In this document: piece by piece, positions 1 to 7,996 of the stretch
How positions within the stretch are numbered: position 1 is the first letter of the stretch
Layout of the letters: each line of letters begins with the position of its first letter
Assembly: GCA_964487915.1 (NCBI GenBank)
Contig: CAZASN010000003.1
Location: 185,880 to 249,879, forward strand
Direction of reading: 5' to 3'
Origin: Proruminimicrobium sp964487915
GTDB lineage: Bacteria; Elusimicrobiota; Endomicrobiia; Endomicrobiales; Endomicrobiaceae
DNA: 64,000 nt
Translations under genes and position numbers: made by a program
The notes under the pieces: generated by a model
The model's input: the letters and a program-made list of their open reading frames with translations, nothing else
What the model was told of the DNA's origin: nothing
Database searches by the model: none

Positions 1-1879
1 ATAACATTTCATCGTACTCTTGCATTTTCTTATCTCCGGCTATATTATCCAATTCGGCGGCATTATTTTTTAAAACTTCCAATTGTTTATTATAATTCTT
101 ATTCAGCAGTTGTTTTTTATCCGCAGCCATTTTCTGTATCAACGCGTTATTGTCAATCTGATGCTCATATCTGAGCATTTGAGGGATATTTTTATTGATA
201 TTTTCATAATTTTTCTGCTTTAAAATATCGTCGTGCTTTATATATATATCATTTAATTCTTTCGCCGCGTCTTCCAGTTTTTTTGCAGTTTCCAATCGGC
301 GGTTTACAAAATTTTCCTTTATATCAAGCATGTTTTTTTCAAATTCGTTTTTTATATTTATGCGTTGTTTCTGCAGCGACTCTATATTATTTTCAAGTCT
401 GCCGATTTCCTGTTGTTTTAAAAGTTTTTTATTTAGCATATCGTTTAATTTGTTTTGCAGATTGTTTTTTGCCGCAATATCCTGAACAGAATTAATTTCA
501 TTTTCAATATCCGCTTTTTCAGCATCCATCAGGTTAAGAGAATTTACCGCTTCCTGTCTCTGCCGCATAAGCTGTTTTTCGTCATTAATATTTTTTTGCA
601 GAATATTTTTATTAATCTCGGATATTTCTTTTAAAATCTCGGATTGTTCGTTATTTGAATTTTCAAGTATTTTTTGCTTCTGTAAATTTATCTGTTCAAA
701 AGCATTGCGCACATACGAATTGTTTTTTTGCTGATTCTGATATTCAATAATATCTTCGTGTTCATACGCGTACTTTGATTTTTTATTGATGTCTCCGTCC
801 AAAGGAGGAACATTATAAACTATCTGTTTCTTTTCCTCTTTTCTTTCTATACCGTCATAATCAACCTGGTTTAAATTGCGGTATATTACTTCTTTTTCTT
901 CTTCTATTAAAACTTTCTTGTCGTCGGCATAACTCGGAGCGAAATATCCGTCAATAATTTTTTTCGGATTTATTACTTTTTCTGGTCTTACGACTTCCTG
1001 AAACAAATCGTCTTCCAGTTTTTCAAGCATATTAACTTTATTATCCGATTTTTTTAAATTTTCTCTCAGTTTCATTTCCAGATTTTTTTTCTGTTCTTTG
1101 AGTTTTAAATTTTCGGATATTTGTTCTTCGCTTAAATAGCTGCCGGAAGTTTGCTCCTGCATGCGGGAAATCGTCTTTTCCAAATCATTTTTTTTCGACA
1201 AAAGAGTTTGCCGTTCCTGCATTAAATAATTCAAATCGTCTTTTATATATTTGGCGTTAATCTTATTTTTTTCTTCTGTATCCTTATATGTTTTTTGCAA
1301 TTGTTCGTTTTTAATTTGTTTTTGTATGCCTGTTTCTTTTAAAATATCGTTAATTTTTGATTCTTCGCCGTTTATTTTATTTTTCTGTTCGGTTAAATCT
1401 TTCTTAAAGGCTTCCGTCATTTTTTCTATTTCTTCATTTTTTCTGATTAAATTTAAAATATACTCGGTATTATATATTGCATCCGCATCTTTGGGATTAA
1501 GAAACAGCGAATGTTTATAATATTCCAGGGCTTTATCATAGTCGTCATAAATAAAATAAATATTGCCGATGTTGTAATATATCTCGGATTTTACCGTATT
1601 ATTTATTTCATATTCCCTCAACATCTTTTCATATATATCCAATGCTTCTTCATAGTCTGAGATTTTATATTTCAAATTACCGTAATTAAATTTCAATATA
1701 TAATTATCCTCGTTTTTTTTCAGTAATTTTTTCAACTCGGGTTCGGAATCTTTAAAATTCCCGTTTTTTAATTCATCCGCGATTTTGTTGTTTATCTTTT
1801 TGATGCTTATAAAATAATTATACGCTCCTATCATAAAAAACGTTGACAGAATAAATATAAATATTTTAAATTTATTCAT
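1..1879 (-). CDS. TPR and coiled-coil protein of the Bat operon (3' end outside window)
   Basis: Reading from an ATG at 1879, the frame stays open to the left edge, giving at least 626 residues. The N-terminus is a membrane anchor or uncleaved signal (about residues 4-24), followed by about two TPR units (roughly residues 30-130, with helices such as YEEALDIYEKML and YDKALEYYKHSL). The rest, from about residue 140, is highly charged, rich in Lys, Glu, Asn and Gln, and looks like a long coiled coil. The start overlaps the batB stop by 8 bp, so the two are translationally coupled. Position and TPRs match the BatC/BatE slot of Bat operons, but the coiled-coil part is far longer than I would expect for BatC. 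The function of that extension is unknown. The C-terminus is not visible. Confidence 0.8.
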   Translation of the reverse strand, partial: MNKFKIFIFILSTFFMIGAYNYFISIKKINNKIADELKNGNFKDSEPELKKLLKKNEDNYILKFNYGNLKYKISDYEEALDIYEKMLREYEINNTVKSEIYYNIGNIYFIYDDYDKALEYYKHSLFLNPKDADAIYNTEYILNLIRKNEEIEKMTEAFKKDLTEQKNKINGEESKINDILKETGIQKQIKNEQLQKTYKDTEEKNKINAKYIKDDLNYLMQERQTLLSKKNDLEKTISRMQEQTSGSYLSEEQISENLKLKEQKKNLEMKLRENLKKSDNKVNMLEKLEDDLFQEVVRPEKVINPKKIIDGYFAPSYADDKKVLIEEEKEVIYRNLNQVDYDGIERKEEKKQIVYNVPPLDGDINKKSKYAYEHEDIIEYQNQQKNNSYVRNAFEQINLQKQKILENSNNEQSEILKEISEINKNILQKNINDEKQLMRQRQEAVNSLNLMDAEKADIENEINSVQDIAAKNNLQNKLNDMLNKKLLKQQEIGRLENNIESLQKQRINIKNEFEKNMLDIKENFVNRRLETAKKLEDAAKELNDIYIKHDDILKQKNYENINKNIPQMLRYEHQIDNNALIQKMAADKKQLLNKNYNKQLEVLKNNAAELDNIAGDKKMQEYDEML

Positions 1880-2864
1880 TTTTTCCCTCTCTTCTGAAAA
1901 CAGACAAATAAAAAGATATACAAAACAAAATAAAAGCTAAAAATAAAAATATCTGGTATTGTTCTTCTCTTTTTACTTCTTTGCTGATTTCGTCTTTTGA
2001 TTTATCAAGAGAATCGGCTATCTGCAATATTTTAAAAATACTGTCGCGGTTTTCCGAAAGATTTATGTATTTTCCGCCGGTTTCATCGGAAATATACTGC
2101 AATGTTTCTTCGTCAAGCCTGGTTATTACGGTATTGCCGTCTTTATCTTTCATATATTCGCCGTTGTTTAAAGGGATTTCGGTTCCTTCGGTATTTCCTA
2201 TTCCGATTGTATATATTTTTGTTCTGTATTTTTTTGCTTTTTCTATCAACACATGCAAACCGCTGTCATCATCCTCTCCGTCCGTAACCAAAAGAACCGC
2301 TTTTGCTCCTTCCGGAATGTCGGCCGTACTGTCCAAAGCCAAATCCAAAGCTTTTGATATTTTTGTACCCGGCAACGGAACATCGTCAACGCTTACCGTA
2401 TTTAAAAAATTATTTGCCGCTATTATGTCTGCCGTAATCGGACATTTCCAAAAAGCGGAACCGGCAAATACGATTATCCCTATTTTATTTCCCTTAAAAC
2501 CGGCCGTTAAATTTGACAGCGAGATTTTTGCGATTTCAAGCCTGCTTGGTTTTAAATCTTCGGCAAGCATGCTTTTTGAAACATCCATAACTATAACTAT
2601 GGTCGCGGCTTTTTTTGAAACGACGGTGGTTTTTACTCCGAATTGCGGATTTGCCAGCGCGATTATTACAAAAAAGAGGCTTATCAGCATAAAAATATTT
2701 TTTAATTTGTATCTGTTTATATTTATTCCCGCCGTTTCATTAAACATCTTAAACGTCATAAACTTTAAAATATCTTTTTTCCTTTTACGAAAAAAATATA
2801 ACATAAAAAATGCAGTCACAGGAAGCAATAATAATAAAATTAAATATTCTTTATCCGCAAACAT
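1872..2864 (-). CDS. batB: BatB-like von Willebrand factor A membrane protein
   Basis: 330-residue VWA protein. There are transmembrane segments near residues 7-25 and 57-72 and again at the C-terminus (about 300-320). The MIDAS metal site is visible as DVSKS (residues 94-98), with a later Thr in PGTKIS and an Asp in VTDGEDDD. The N-terminal part before the VWA domain matches the BatA/aerotolerance N-terminal pattern (ALANPQFG). Family members are thought to form an inner-membrane complex with the MoxR ATPase in stress tolerance, although the exact substrate is unknown. It starts 1 bp after the batA stop and overlaps the next TPR gene by 8 bp, so it sits inside a coupled operon. BatA and BatB are told apart here only by gene order. 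Confidence 0.88.
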   Translation of the reverse strand: MFADKEYLILLLLLPVTAFFMLYFFRKRKKDILKFMTFKMFNETAGININRYKLKNIFMLISLFFVIIALANPQFGVKTTVVSKKAATIVIVMDVSKSMLAEDLKPSRLEIAKISLSNLTAGFKGNKIGIIVFAGSAFWKCPITADIIAANNFLNTVSVDDVPLPGTKISKALDLALDSTADIPEGAKAVLLVTDGEDDDSGLHVLIEKAKKYRTKIYTIGIGNTEGTEIPLNNGEYMKDKDGNTVITRLDEETLQYISDETGGKYINLSENRDSIFKILQIADSLDKSKDEISKEVKREEQYQIFLFLAFILFCISFYLSVFRREGKNE

Positions 2865-2865
2865 T

Positions 2866-3867
2866 TTATGTTAATTTCCTCAAATAAATATTTTCCAAAA
2901 ATATTTTTAAAAACATCAATAAAAGCAATAAAATTATAAATTTATTGTAAATATCGTTGTATAAATTAAATTTCAATGATTTAAGTTCTGTTTTTTCCAT
3001 TTTATCTATAACGGCAATAATATCTTTAAGCATTTTTGCGTTATCGGCTCTGAAATAACGTCCGTCGGTAATTGACGCTATTTCTTTAAGGGTATTTTCA
3101 TCAAGGTTCTGTTCTTCCATTTTTACAAACGTCATTCCTTTAACCGGATCCATAACCTGATAATAGGCTCCCTGCGGATCTCCGGCTCCTATTGTGTATA
3201 TTTTTATATTAAATTGTTTTGCAATCTCGGCCGCCGTTATAGGGTCTATTTCTCCTATATTGTTTGATCCGTCGGTTATAAGAATTATGACTTTGCTTTT
3301 GGCTTCGCTGTCTTTCAATCTGTTGCAGGCGGTCGCTATCGCCGACCCTATAGCCGTTCCGTCTATTGAACTCATCCCGATTTTTGCCGACATCAGCATA
3401 TTGGCAACAGACACAATATCATTAGTAAGAGGAGCCTGAGTAAAAGCAAGTCCTGCAAATAAGACTATTCCGACTCTGTCGTATTTTCTTGTCTTGACAA
3501 AATCAACCGCTATTTTCTTGGCAGCTTCCAGTCTGTTTATAGGTTTAAAATCCAAAGCATCCATGCTTGAAGATATATCAAGAGCAATTATTATATCCGT
3601 TCCCTGGTTTAAAACTTCATCCGTTTTTTCGCCTATTTGAGGTCTCGCCAAAGCAATGATAAAAATAATTATTATAAGATAATTAACAAATGCCAGCAGT
3701 TTCGCGTATATCTTTATTTTATACGACAATCTTGTTTGTTTAACTATTTCGTATTTTGAAAAATTTATTAATTTTTTATTTCTGTGTCTGTTTTTAAAAT
3801 GATTGTAAATTGCAATTGCAATCATCAAAGGAAACAGCATCAAAAATAAAGGCGAGGCAAAATGCAA
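2866..3867 (-). CDS. batA: BatA-like von Willebrand factor A membrane protein
   Basis: 333 residues with the usual Bat layout: a hydrophobic segment at about 7-22, a second at about 58-75 ending in ALARPQIGE, a periplasmic or cytoplasmic VWA domain, and a C-terminal membrane helix near 305-325. The MIDAS motif DISSS is at residues 97-101 and the downstream acidic motif is ITDGSNNIG. It lies 12 bp after the BatD-like gene and just before batB, giving the order moxR, DUF58, BatD-like, batA, batB, TPR protein that defines Bat operons. The family is membrane-bound and thought to act with MoxR. Assignment as BatA rather than BatB rests on being first in order. Confidence 0.88.
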   Translation of the reverse strand: MHFASPLFLMLFPLMIAIAIYNHFKNRHRNKKLINFSKYEIVKQTRLSYKIKIYAKLLAFVNYLIIIIFIIALARPQIGEKTDEVLNQGTDIIIALDISSSMDALDFKPINRLEAAKKIAVDFVKTRKYDRVGIVLFAGLAFTQAPLTNDIVSVANMLMSAKIGMSSIDGTAIGSAIATACNRLKDSEAKSKVIILITDGSNNIGEIDPITAAEIAKQFNIKIYTIGAGDPQGAYYQVMDPVKGMTFVKMEEQNLDENTLKEIASITDGRYFRADNAKMLKDIIAVIDKMEKTELKSLKFNLYNDIYNKFIILLLLLMFLKIFLENIYLRKLT

Positions 3868-3879
3868 TCTGTTACTCCG

Positions 3880-4803
3880 TTAAATCTGAATTTTTTCTAT
3901 CAAATCTCTTGTCCGTATAAAATCTTCAAAAAATTCTCTGCCGTCAGAATCCGTTTTACCGGTATATTTTATTTTATCGTATTTTTCAAACAACGACAAA
4001 ATTTCATCCGAATATTTATTAAATTTATTGTTTTCATTTTTTATCAAATTCAATAATTCGCCGTCCGTCATTTCTCCTCGGATCCCCAGAGAATCGGAAA
4101 TAAAACCGTTTAAAATTCCGCTTAATTCAAAATAATATTCCCTGACCCGCGCGTCCGACTCAAGATACTTCATATATAATCTGTTCATGTTTTTTACGGC
4201 TTTTTCTCTGCCGGTAAACGAATAATTGAGTTTTATATGTTTTTCGGTCTTGTATTTTATTACGTTTCTGTATATAAAAAATACTATAAACAATCCGTAC
4301 AATACGGCGATATAATAATAAACCGCCGGAATATGCATTTTTTTAACCTGTTTAATATCTCTTATTTCCGAAAAATCGCTGTCTTTAAATATATTTTTTA
4401 CGTTTACCGGCAGCGAATTGCTGAAAAAATAAAAAACTCTGCGTTCAATTCCTGCCGCATCGTCTTTATTAACATATGAGAATCTTACAGGCGGTATTTC
4501 TTTAATTCTGCCGTCAAAAGTGGTTATTTTAAGTTTAACTTTGTATTTTCCTTCCTCGGTTAAATCTTTTCTTATTATTAATTCCTGTATATCCCATCCC
4601 GGAATTGAAACGTCATCCTCACTCTGCAGTAAGTTAACAAAATCAGGAACAAAAAGCTCAATATCGGCTTGTATTGATTCTCCGGTGATTATTTCTGTTT
4701 TGTCGGATGTTAATACCGCTTCCGGAAACGTTACAAAAGCAAATACGCCCTCGGCCGACAGAAACAGAAAACTTAATAAAAATATTATTTTATATTTATT
4801 CAA
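3880..4803 (-). CDS. BatD/DUF4381-like exported membrane protein
   Basis: About 307 residues from a TTG at 4803, chosen because it gives a clean signal peptide (NKYKIIFLLSFLFLSAEGVFA) and begins 5 bp after the upstream stop. A longer frame starts at a TTG at 4842 (320 residues) but would overlap the DUF58 gene by 35 bp and bury the signal peptide. After the signal comes a beta-rich exported domain, then one transmembrane helix (about residues 161-178), then a helical cytoplasmic tail. This resembles the oxygen-tolerance BatD and DUF4381 families, which occur at this place in Bat operons. No catalytic residues are recognisable. The identification depends on position, topology and length rather than a motif. 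Confidence 0.72.
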   Translation of the reverse strand: MNKYKIIFLLSFLFLSAEGVFAFVTFPEAVLTSDKTEIITGESIQADIELFVPDFVNLLQSEDDVSIPGWDIQELIIRKDLTEEGKYKVKLKITTFDGRIKEIPPVRFSYVNKDDAAGIERRVFYFFSNSLPVNVKNIFKDSDFSEIRDIKQVKKMHIPAVYYYIAVLYGLFIVFFIYRNVIKYKTEKHIKLNYSFTGREKAVKNMNRLYMKYLESDARVREYYFELSGILNGFISDSLGIRGEMTDGELLNLIKNENNKFNKYSDEILSLFEKYDKIKYTGKTDSDGREFFEDFIRTRDLIEKIQI

Positions 4804-4807
4804 TTTA

Positions 4808-5695
4808 TCAACCCAAAACCGTTTTTCTCTGCCTGTTTGCAAAAAATTTTGTAAGCTGCGGCATATAAGCCGAACCTGTCATTATATTTATTACGTCAAC
4901 GGAGCTCTTTGAAAACATTTTTTTTCTCTGTTCGTCAATATACTGTATTTTACCGTAATAATCCGTTATCATTCGTTTATCGGAAGAATCTATGGTAAAA
5001 ACTTTATCTTTTTCCGGATCATAAAAATCTATAAGACCTATTCTGGGTATTCCCTTTTCTTTCGGATCCGAAATATTAACGCATATTAAATCGTGTCTTT
5101 GCGCTGTTAATTTTAAATCTTTTTCATAGCCGCTGTCCTGAAAATCTGAAACTAAAAACACAACGGCTTTTCTCTGCCATATTTCATTTATCGCCTTAAG
5201 ACCTACTGATATTGACGTCTTCGTTCCCTGCGGCTTGAAATATAAAAGTTCCCTTATCATTCTCAGAATGTTGTTTTTACCTTTTTTAGGCCGTAAAACC
5301 TGTTCAATTTTATCTGTAAAAGACAACATTCCGACTCTGTCGTTATTTTTGATCGCGGAAAAAGCAAGAACAGACACAATTTCTGCGGCTAGCGACATTT
5401 TTGTCTGGTCTATGCTTCCGAAAGATAAAGAAGCCGACATATCTATCAGGAATATAACTGTCATTTCTCTTTCTTCGGTAAAAACTTTAATATAAGGTTT
5501 CTGGTGTTTTGCTGTAACGTTCCAGTCTATATTTCGTATATCATCGCCGTACTGGTATTCTCTGACCGAGTCAAATTCCATACCTCTGCCTTTGAATGTA
5601 CTGTGATATTTCCCGGCAAGCCCGCTGTTGACCAGACGGTTTGATTTTATTTCTATCTGTCTTATCTTTTTCTTTAAAATATCTTTCGTATCCAT
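4808..5695 (-). CDS. DUF58 domain protein of the MoxR/Bat operon
   Basis: 295 residues from an ATG. The diagnostic DUF58 stretch is present at about residues 49-72 (YGDDIRNIDWNVTAKHQKPY). It is followed by a VWA-like fold with a MIDAS-type DMSAS at 85-89. No transmembrane helix is apparent, so the protein is probably cytosolic. DUF58 proteins are encoded next to MoxR ATPases very widely and are assumed to be adaptor or substrate proteins of that ATPase, but their biochemical role is not settled. It starts 22 bp downstream of moxR and is followed closely by the BatD-like gene. Confidence 0.9.
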   Translation of the reverse strand: MDTKDILKKKIRQIEIKSNRLVNSGLAGKYHSTFKGRGMEFDSVREYQYGDDIRNIDWNVTAKHQKPYIKVFTEEREMTVIFLIDMSASLSFGSIDQTKMSLAAEIVSVLAFSAIKNNDRVGMLSFTDKIEQVLRPKKGKNNILRMIRELLYFKPQGTKTSISVGLKAINEIWQRKAVVFLVSDFQDSGYEKDLKLTAQRHDLICVNISDPKEKGIPRIGLIDFYDPEKDKVFTIDSSDKRMITDYYGKIQYIDEQRKKMFSKSSVDVINIMTGSAYMPQLTKFFANRQRKTVLG

Positions 5696-5717
5696 AGTAT
5701 CCCGAAAAACTTAATTA

Positions 5718-6713
5718 TTACGGTATCGGTATCTCAGAGAATATCTGTTTTATGATATCGTCGGATTTTAATGATTCGGCTTCCGCCTCATAAGTTATAA
5801 TTATCCTGTGTCTTAAAACATCCATCCCTATTGTTTTTATATCTTCCGGTATTACAAAACTTCTGCCCTGTAAGAATGCATACGCTTTAGACGCCAGAGT
5901 CAAATTTATGGTTGCTCTGGGAGAAGAACCTATGGATATAAGCGGTTTTATATTATCTAAACCGTATTTTTCAGGCTGTCTTGTAGCGAAAACAATATCA
6001 ACTATGTAATCTTTAACTTTTTGGTCAATATAGACTTCATGTACGAGGTCTTTGGCCTTTTGAATATCATCTAACGTTAAAACTGGTTTTGTTTTTATTT
6101 TTTCTTTTGACGTCATTCTGTCCAAAATAATTTTTTCGTCTTTTATATCGGGATATACAACGTTAAGTTTAAGCATAAATCTGTCAAGCTGGGCTTCCGG
6201 CAAAGCATAAGTTCCTTCCTGTTCTATGGGATTCTGCGTCGCCATAACAAGAAACGGAGACGGAAGCTGATAAGTAGTATCTCCTATCGTTACCTGTTTT
6301 TCCGCCATGGCTTCAAGTAAAGCGCTCTGCACCTTTGCGGGCGCTCTGTTGATTTCGTCGGCAAGAATAATATTCGTAAAAATCGGTCCCTTTTTTACGG
6401 TAAAATCCGATTTCTGCGGATTATATATCATCGTTCCTATAAGGTCGGCAGGCAGCAAATCCGGCGTAAATTGTATTCTTTTAAAACCGGCCTGAACGGC
6501 ATTAGCCAAAGAATTTACGGATAATGTTTTGGCAAGACCTGGAACGCCTTCCAATAAAATATGCCCATCGGCCAATAAACCGATAAGCATTCTTTCTATT
6601 ACATATTTTTGTCCCACTATGACATTTGAAATTTCGTCCGCAATTTTTTTTATTTGAAGGCCTTCTTTATGTATCCTTTCATCAAGTTCTTCAACATTGA
6701 TTTTCTCTTCCAT
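5718..6713 (-). CDS. moxR: MoxR family AAA+ ATPase
   Basis: 331 residues, the normal MoxR length. The Walker A loop is GVPGLAKT (56-63) and Walker B is ILADE (116-120), followed by INRAPAKVQSALLEAM, a strong MoxR signature, and by ATQNPIEQEGTYALPEAQLD. The ATG at 6713 has a good ribosome site (GGAGG 7 nt upstream). MoxR proteins are hexameric ATPases thought to act as chaperones that load cofactors or assemble complexes with VWA proteins. The VWA partners batA and batB are downstream in the same operon. It lies 16 bp after proA, so it may be co-transcribed with proA and the aconitase. Confidence 0.93.
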   Translation of the reverse strand: MEEKINVEELDERIHKEGLQIKKIADEISNVIVGQKYVIERMLIGLLADGHILLEGVPGLAKTLSVNSLANAVQAGFKRIQFTPDLLPADLIGTMIYNPQKSDFTVKKGPIFTNIILADEINRAPAKVQSALLEAMAEKQVTIGDTTYQLPSPFLVMATQNPIEQEGTYALPEAQLDRFMLKLNVVYPDIKDEKIILDRMTSKEKIKTKPVLTLDDIQKAKDLVHEVYIDQKVKDYIVDIVFATRQPEKYGLDNIKPLISIGSSPRATINLTLASKAYAFLQGRSFVIPEDIKTIGMDVLRHRIIITYEAEAESLKSDDIIKQIFSEIPIP

Positions 6714-6729
6714 TTAATTTCCTCCAAAT

Positions 6730-7995
6730 TTAATTTCTTATATGTCCTTTACCTCTTACTATAAACTTTGTAGTCGTTAATTCTCTGGCTCCCATGGCCC
6801 CTCTGGCGTGCAATTTGTTTGTCGCAATGCCTATTTCAGCGCCGATTCCGAAAACTCCGCCGTCATGAAGTCTTGTTGAAACGTTATGGAATACGGCGGC
6901 GCTGTCAACTTCTTTTATAAATTTTTCAGCCCTTTCTTTATTTTCCGTAATTATTGAATCGGAATGTTTAGAACCGTATCTGTTTATATGAGCTATAGCT
7001 TCTTCAAGAGAATTGACAACCTTAATTGATATTATCAAACAATGGTATTCCGTGCTCCAGTCTTCTTCCTTTGCGTCAATGACGGTCGGAACTATTGCTT
7101 TTGTCAAAGGGCATCCTCTTATTTCCGTGCCTAATTCGCCGTATTTAGCGCAGAGTTCAGGCAATATTTTATCGGCGATATCCCTGTGTACCAGCAATGT
7201 TTCCGTAGCGTTGCAGACACCGGGTCTTTGGCACTTTGCGTTTACCGCAACCTTCACTGCCATTTTTATATCCGCTTCTTTGTCTATATATGTATGACAT
7301 AATCCTTTTCCGTGCGACAATACGGGAATTGTAGAGTGTTTTTTTATAAAATTGATAAATTCTTCTCCGCCTCTGGGGATTAATAAATCTATAAATTTAT
7401 CAAGGACTATCAATTCGGAAATAGCCGTTCTGTCCGTGATATCAATAAAAGCAATCGCGCCGGCAGGCATTCCGGCTGCCTCCGCTGCTCCGGAAATTAT
7501 TTTTGAAAGAATTTTGTTGGAATTAATCGCTTCAGACCCGCCTCTTAAAATAACCGCATTGCCCGATTTAATGCATAACGCCGCAGCGTCAACGGTTACG
7601 TTCGGTCTTGATTCATATATCATCGCTATTGTGCCCAAAGGAACTCTTATCTTTTGTATATTCAACCCGTCATTTAATGTTCTGCTTTCAATTATTTCGC
7701 CTACGGGATCTTTTTGGTTAACGATATCTCTGATGCCTTTTACCATCTCTTTTACTCTTTTTTCGTTAAGCGTAAGCCTGTCTGTCAAAGCATCGTCAAA
7801 TCCCTGAGATTTTGCTACGTCTACGTCAATTTTATTATGAAAAATAATATCTTCGGTGTTTTTTTTAAGAGCTTGCGCCATAGCCAGCAAAATTGCATTT
7901 TTCTGCTCGGAGCTTAATAAACCGAGTTTTTGCGAAGCAATTTTGGCCGCGGAAACTTTTTGCAAAACCAAATTTCTGATTTCGGCATTTTCCAT
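6730..7995 (-). CDS. proA: gamma-glutamyl phosphate reductase ProA
   Basis: 421 residues, typical for ProA. The enzyme reduces gamma-glutamyl phosphate to glutamate 5-semialdehyde with NADPH, the second step of proline synthesis from glutamate. The aldehyde-dehydrogenase-like active site is recognisable in KCQRPGVCNATETLLVH (residues 254-270, Cys255 and Cys261), and MIYESRPNVTVDAAALC (125-141) is also highly conserved in ProA. It begins 1 bp after the aconitase stop and is followed by moxR after 16 bp. ProC is also in this window (27170-27985) but in another operon. The glutamate kinase ProB is not present here. Confidence 0.97.
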   Translation of the reverse strand: MENAEIRNLVLQKVSAAKIASQKLGLLSSEQKNAILLAMAQALKKNTEDIIFHNKIDVDVAKSQGFDDALTDRLTLNEKRVKEMVKGIRDIVNQKDPVGEIIESRTLNDGLNIQKIRVPLGTIAMIYESRPNVTVDAAALCIKSGNAVILRGGSEAINSNKILSKIISGAAEAAGMPAGAIAFIDITDRTAISELIVLDKFIDLLIPRGGEEFINFIKKHSTIPVLSHGKGLCHTYIDKEADIKMAVKVAVNAKCQRPGVCNATETLLVHRDIADKILPELCAKYGELGTEIRGCPLTKAIVPTVIDAKEEDWSTEYHCLIISIKVVNSLEEAIAHINRYGSKHSDSIITENKERAEKFIKEVDSAAVFHNVSTRLHDGGVFGIGAEIGIATNKLHARGAMGARELTTTKFIVRGKGHIRN

Positions 7996-7996
7996 T

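Noticed and set aside
1981..2874. 297-residue open frame on the plus strand
   Set aside because: It is antisense to batB, whose VWA and MIDAS motifs are clear; the plus translation has no recognisable domain.
7352..7807. 151-residue open frame on the plus strand
   Set aside because: Antisense to proA, a well-conserved gene on the minus strand.
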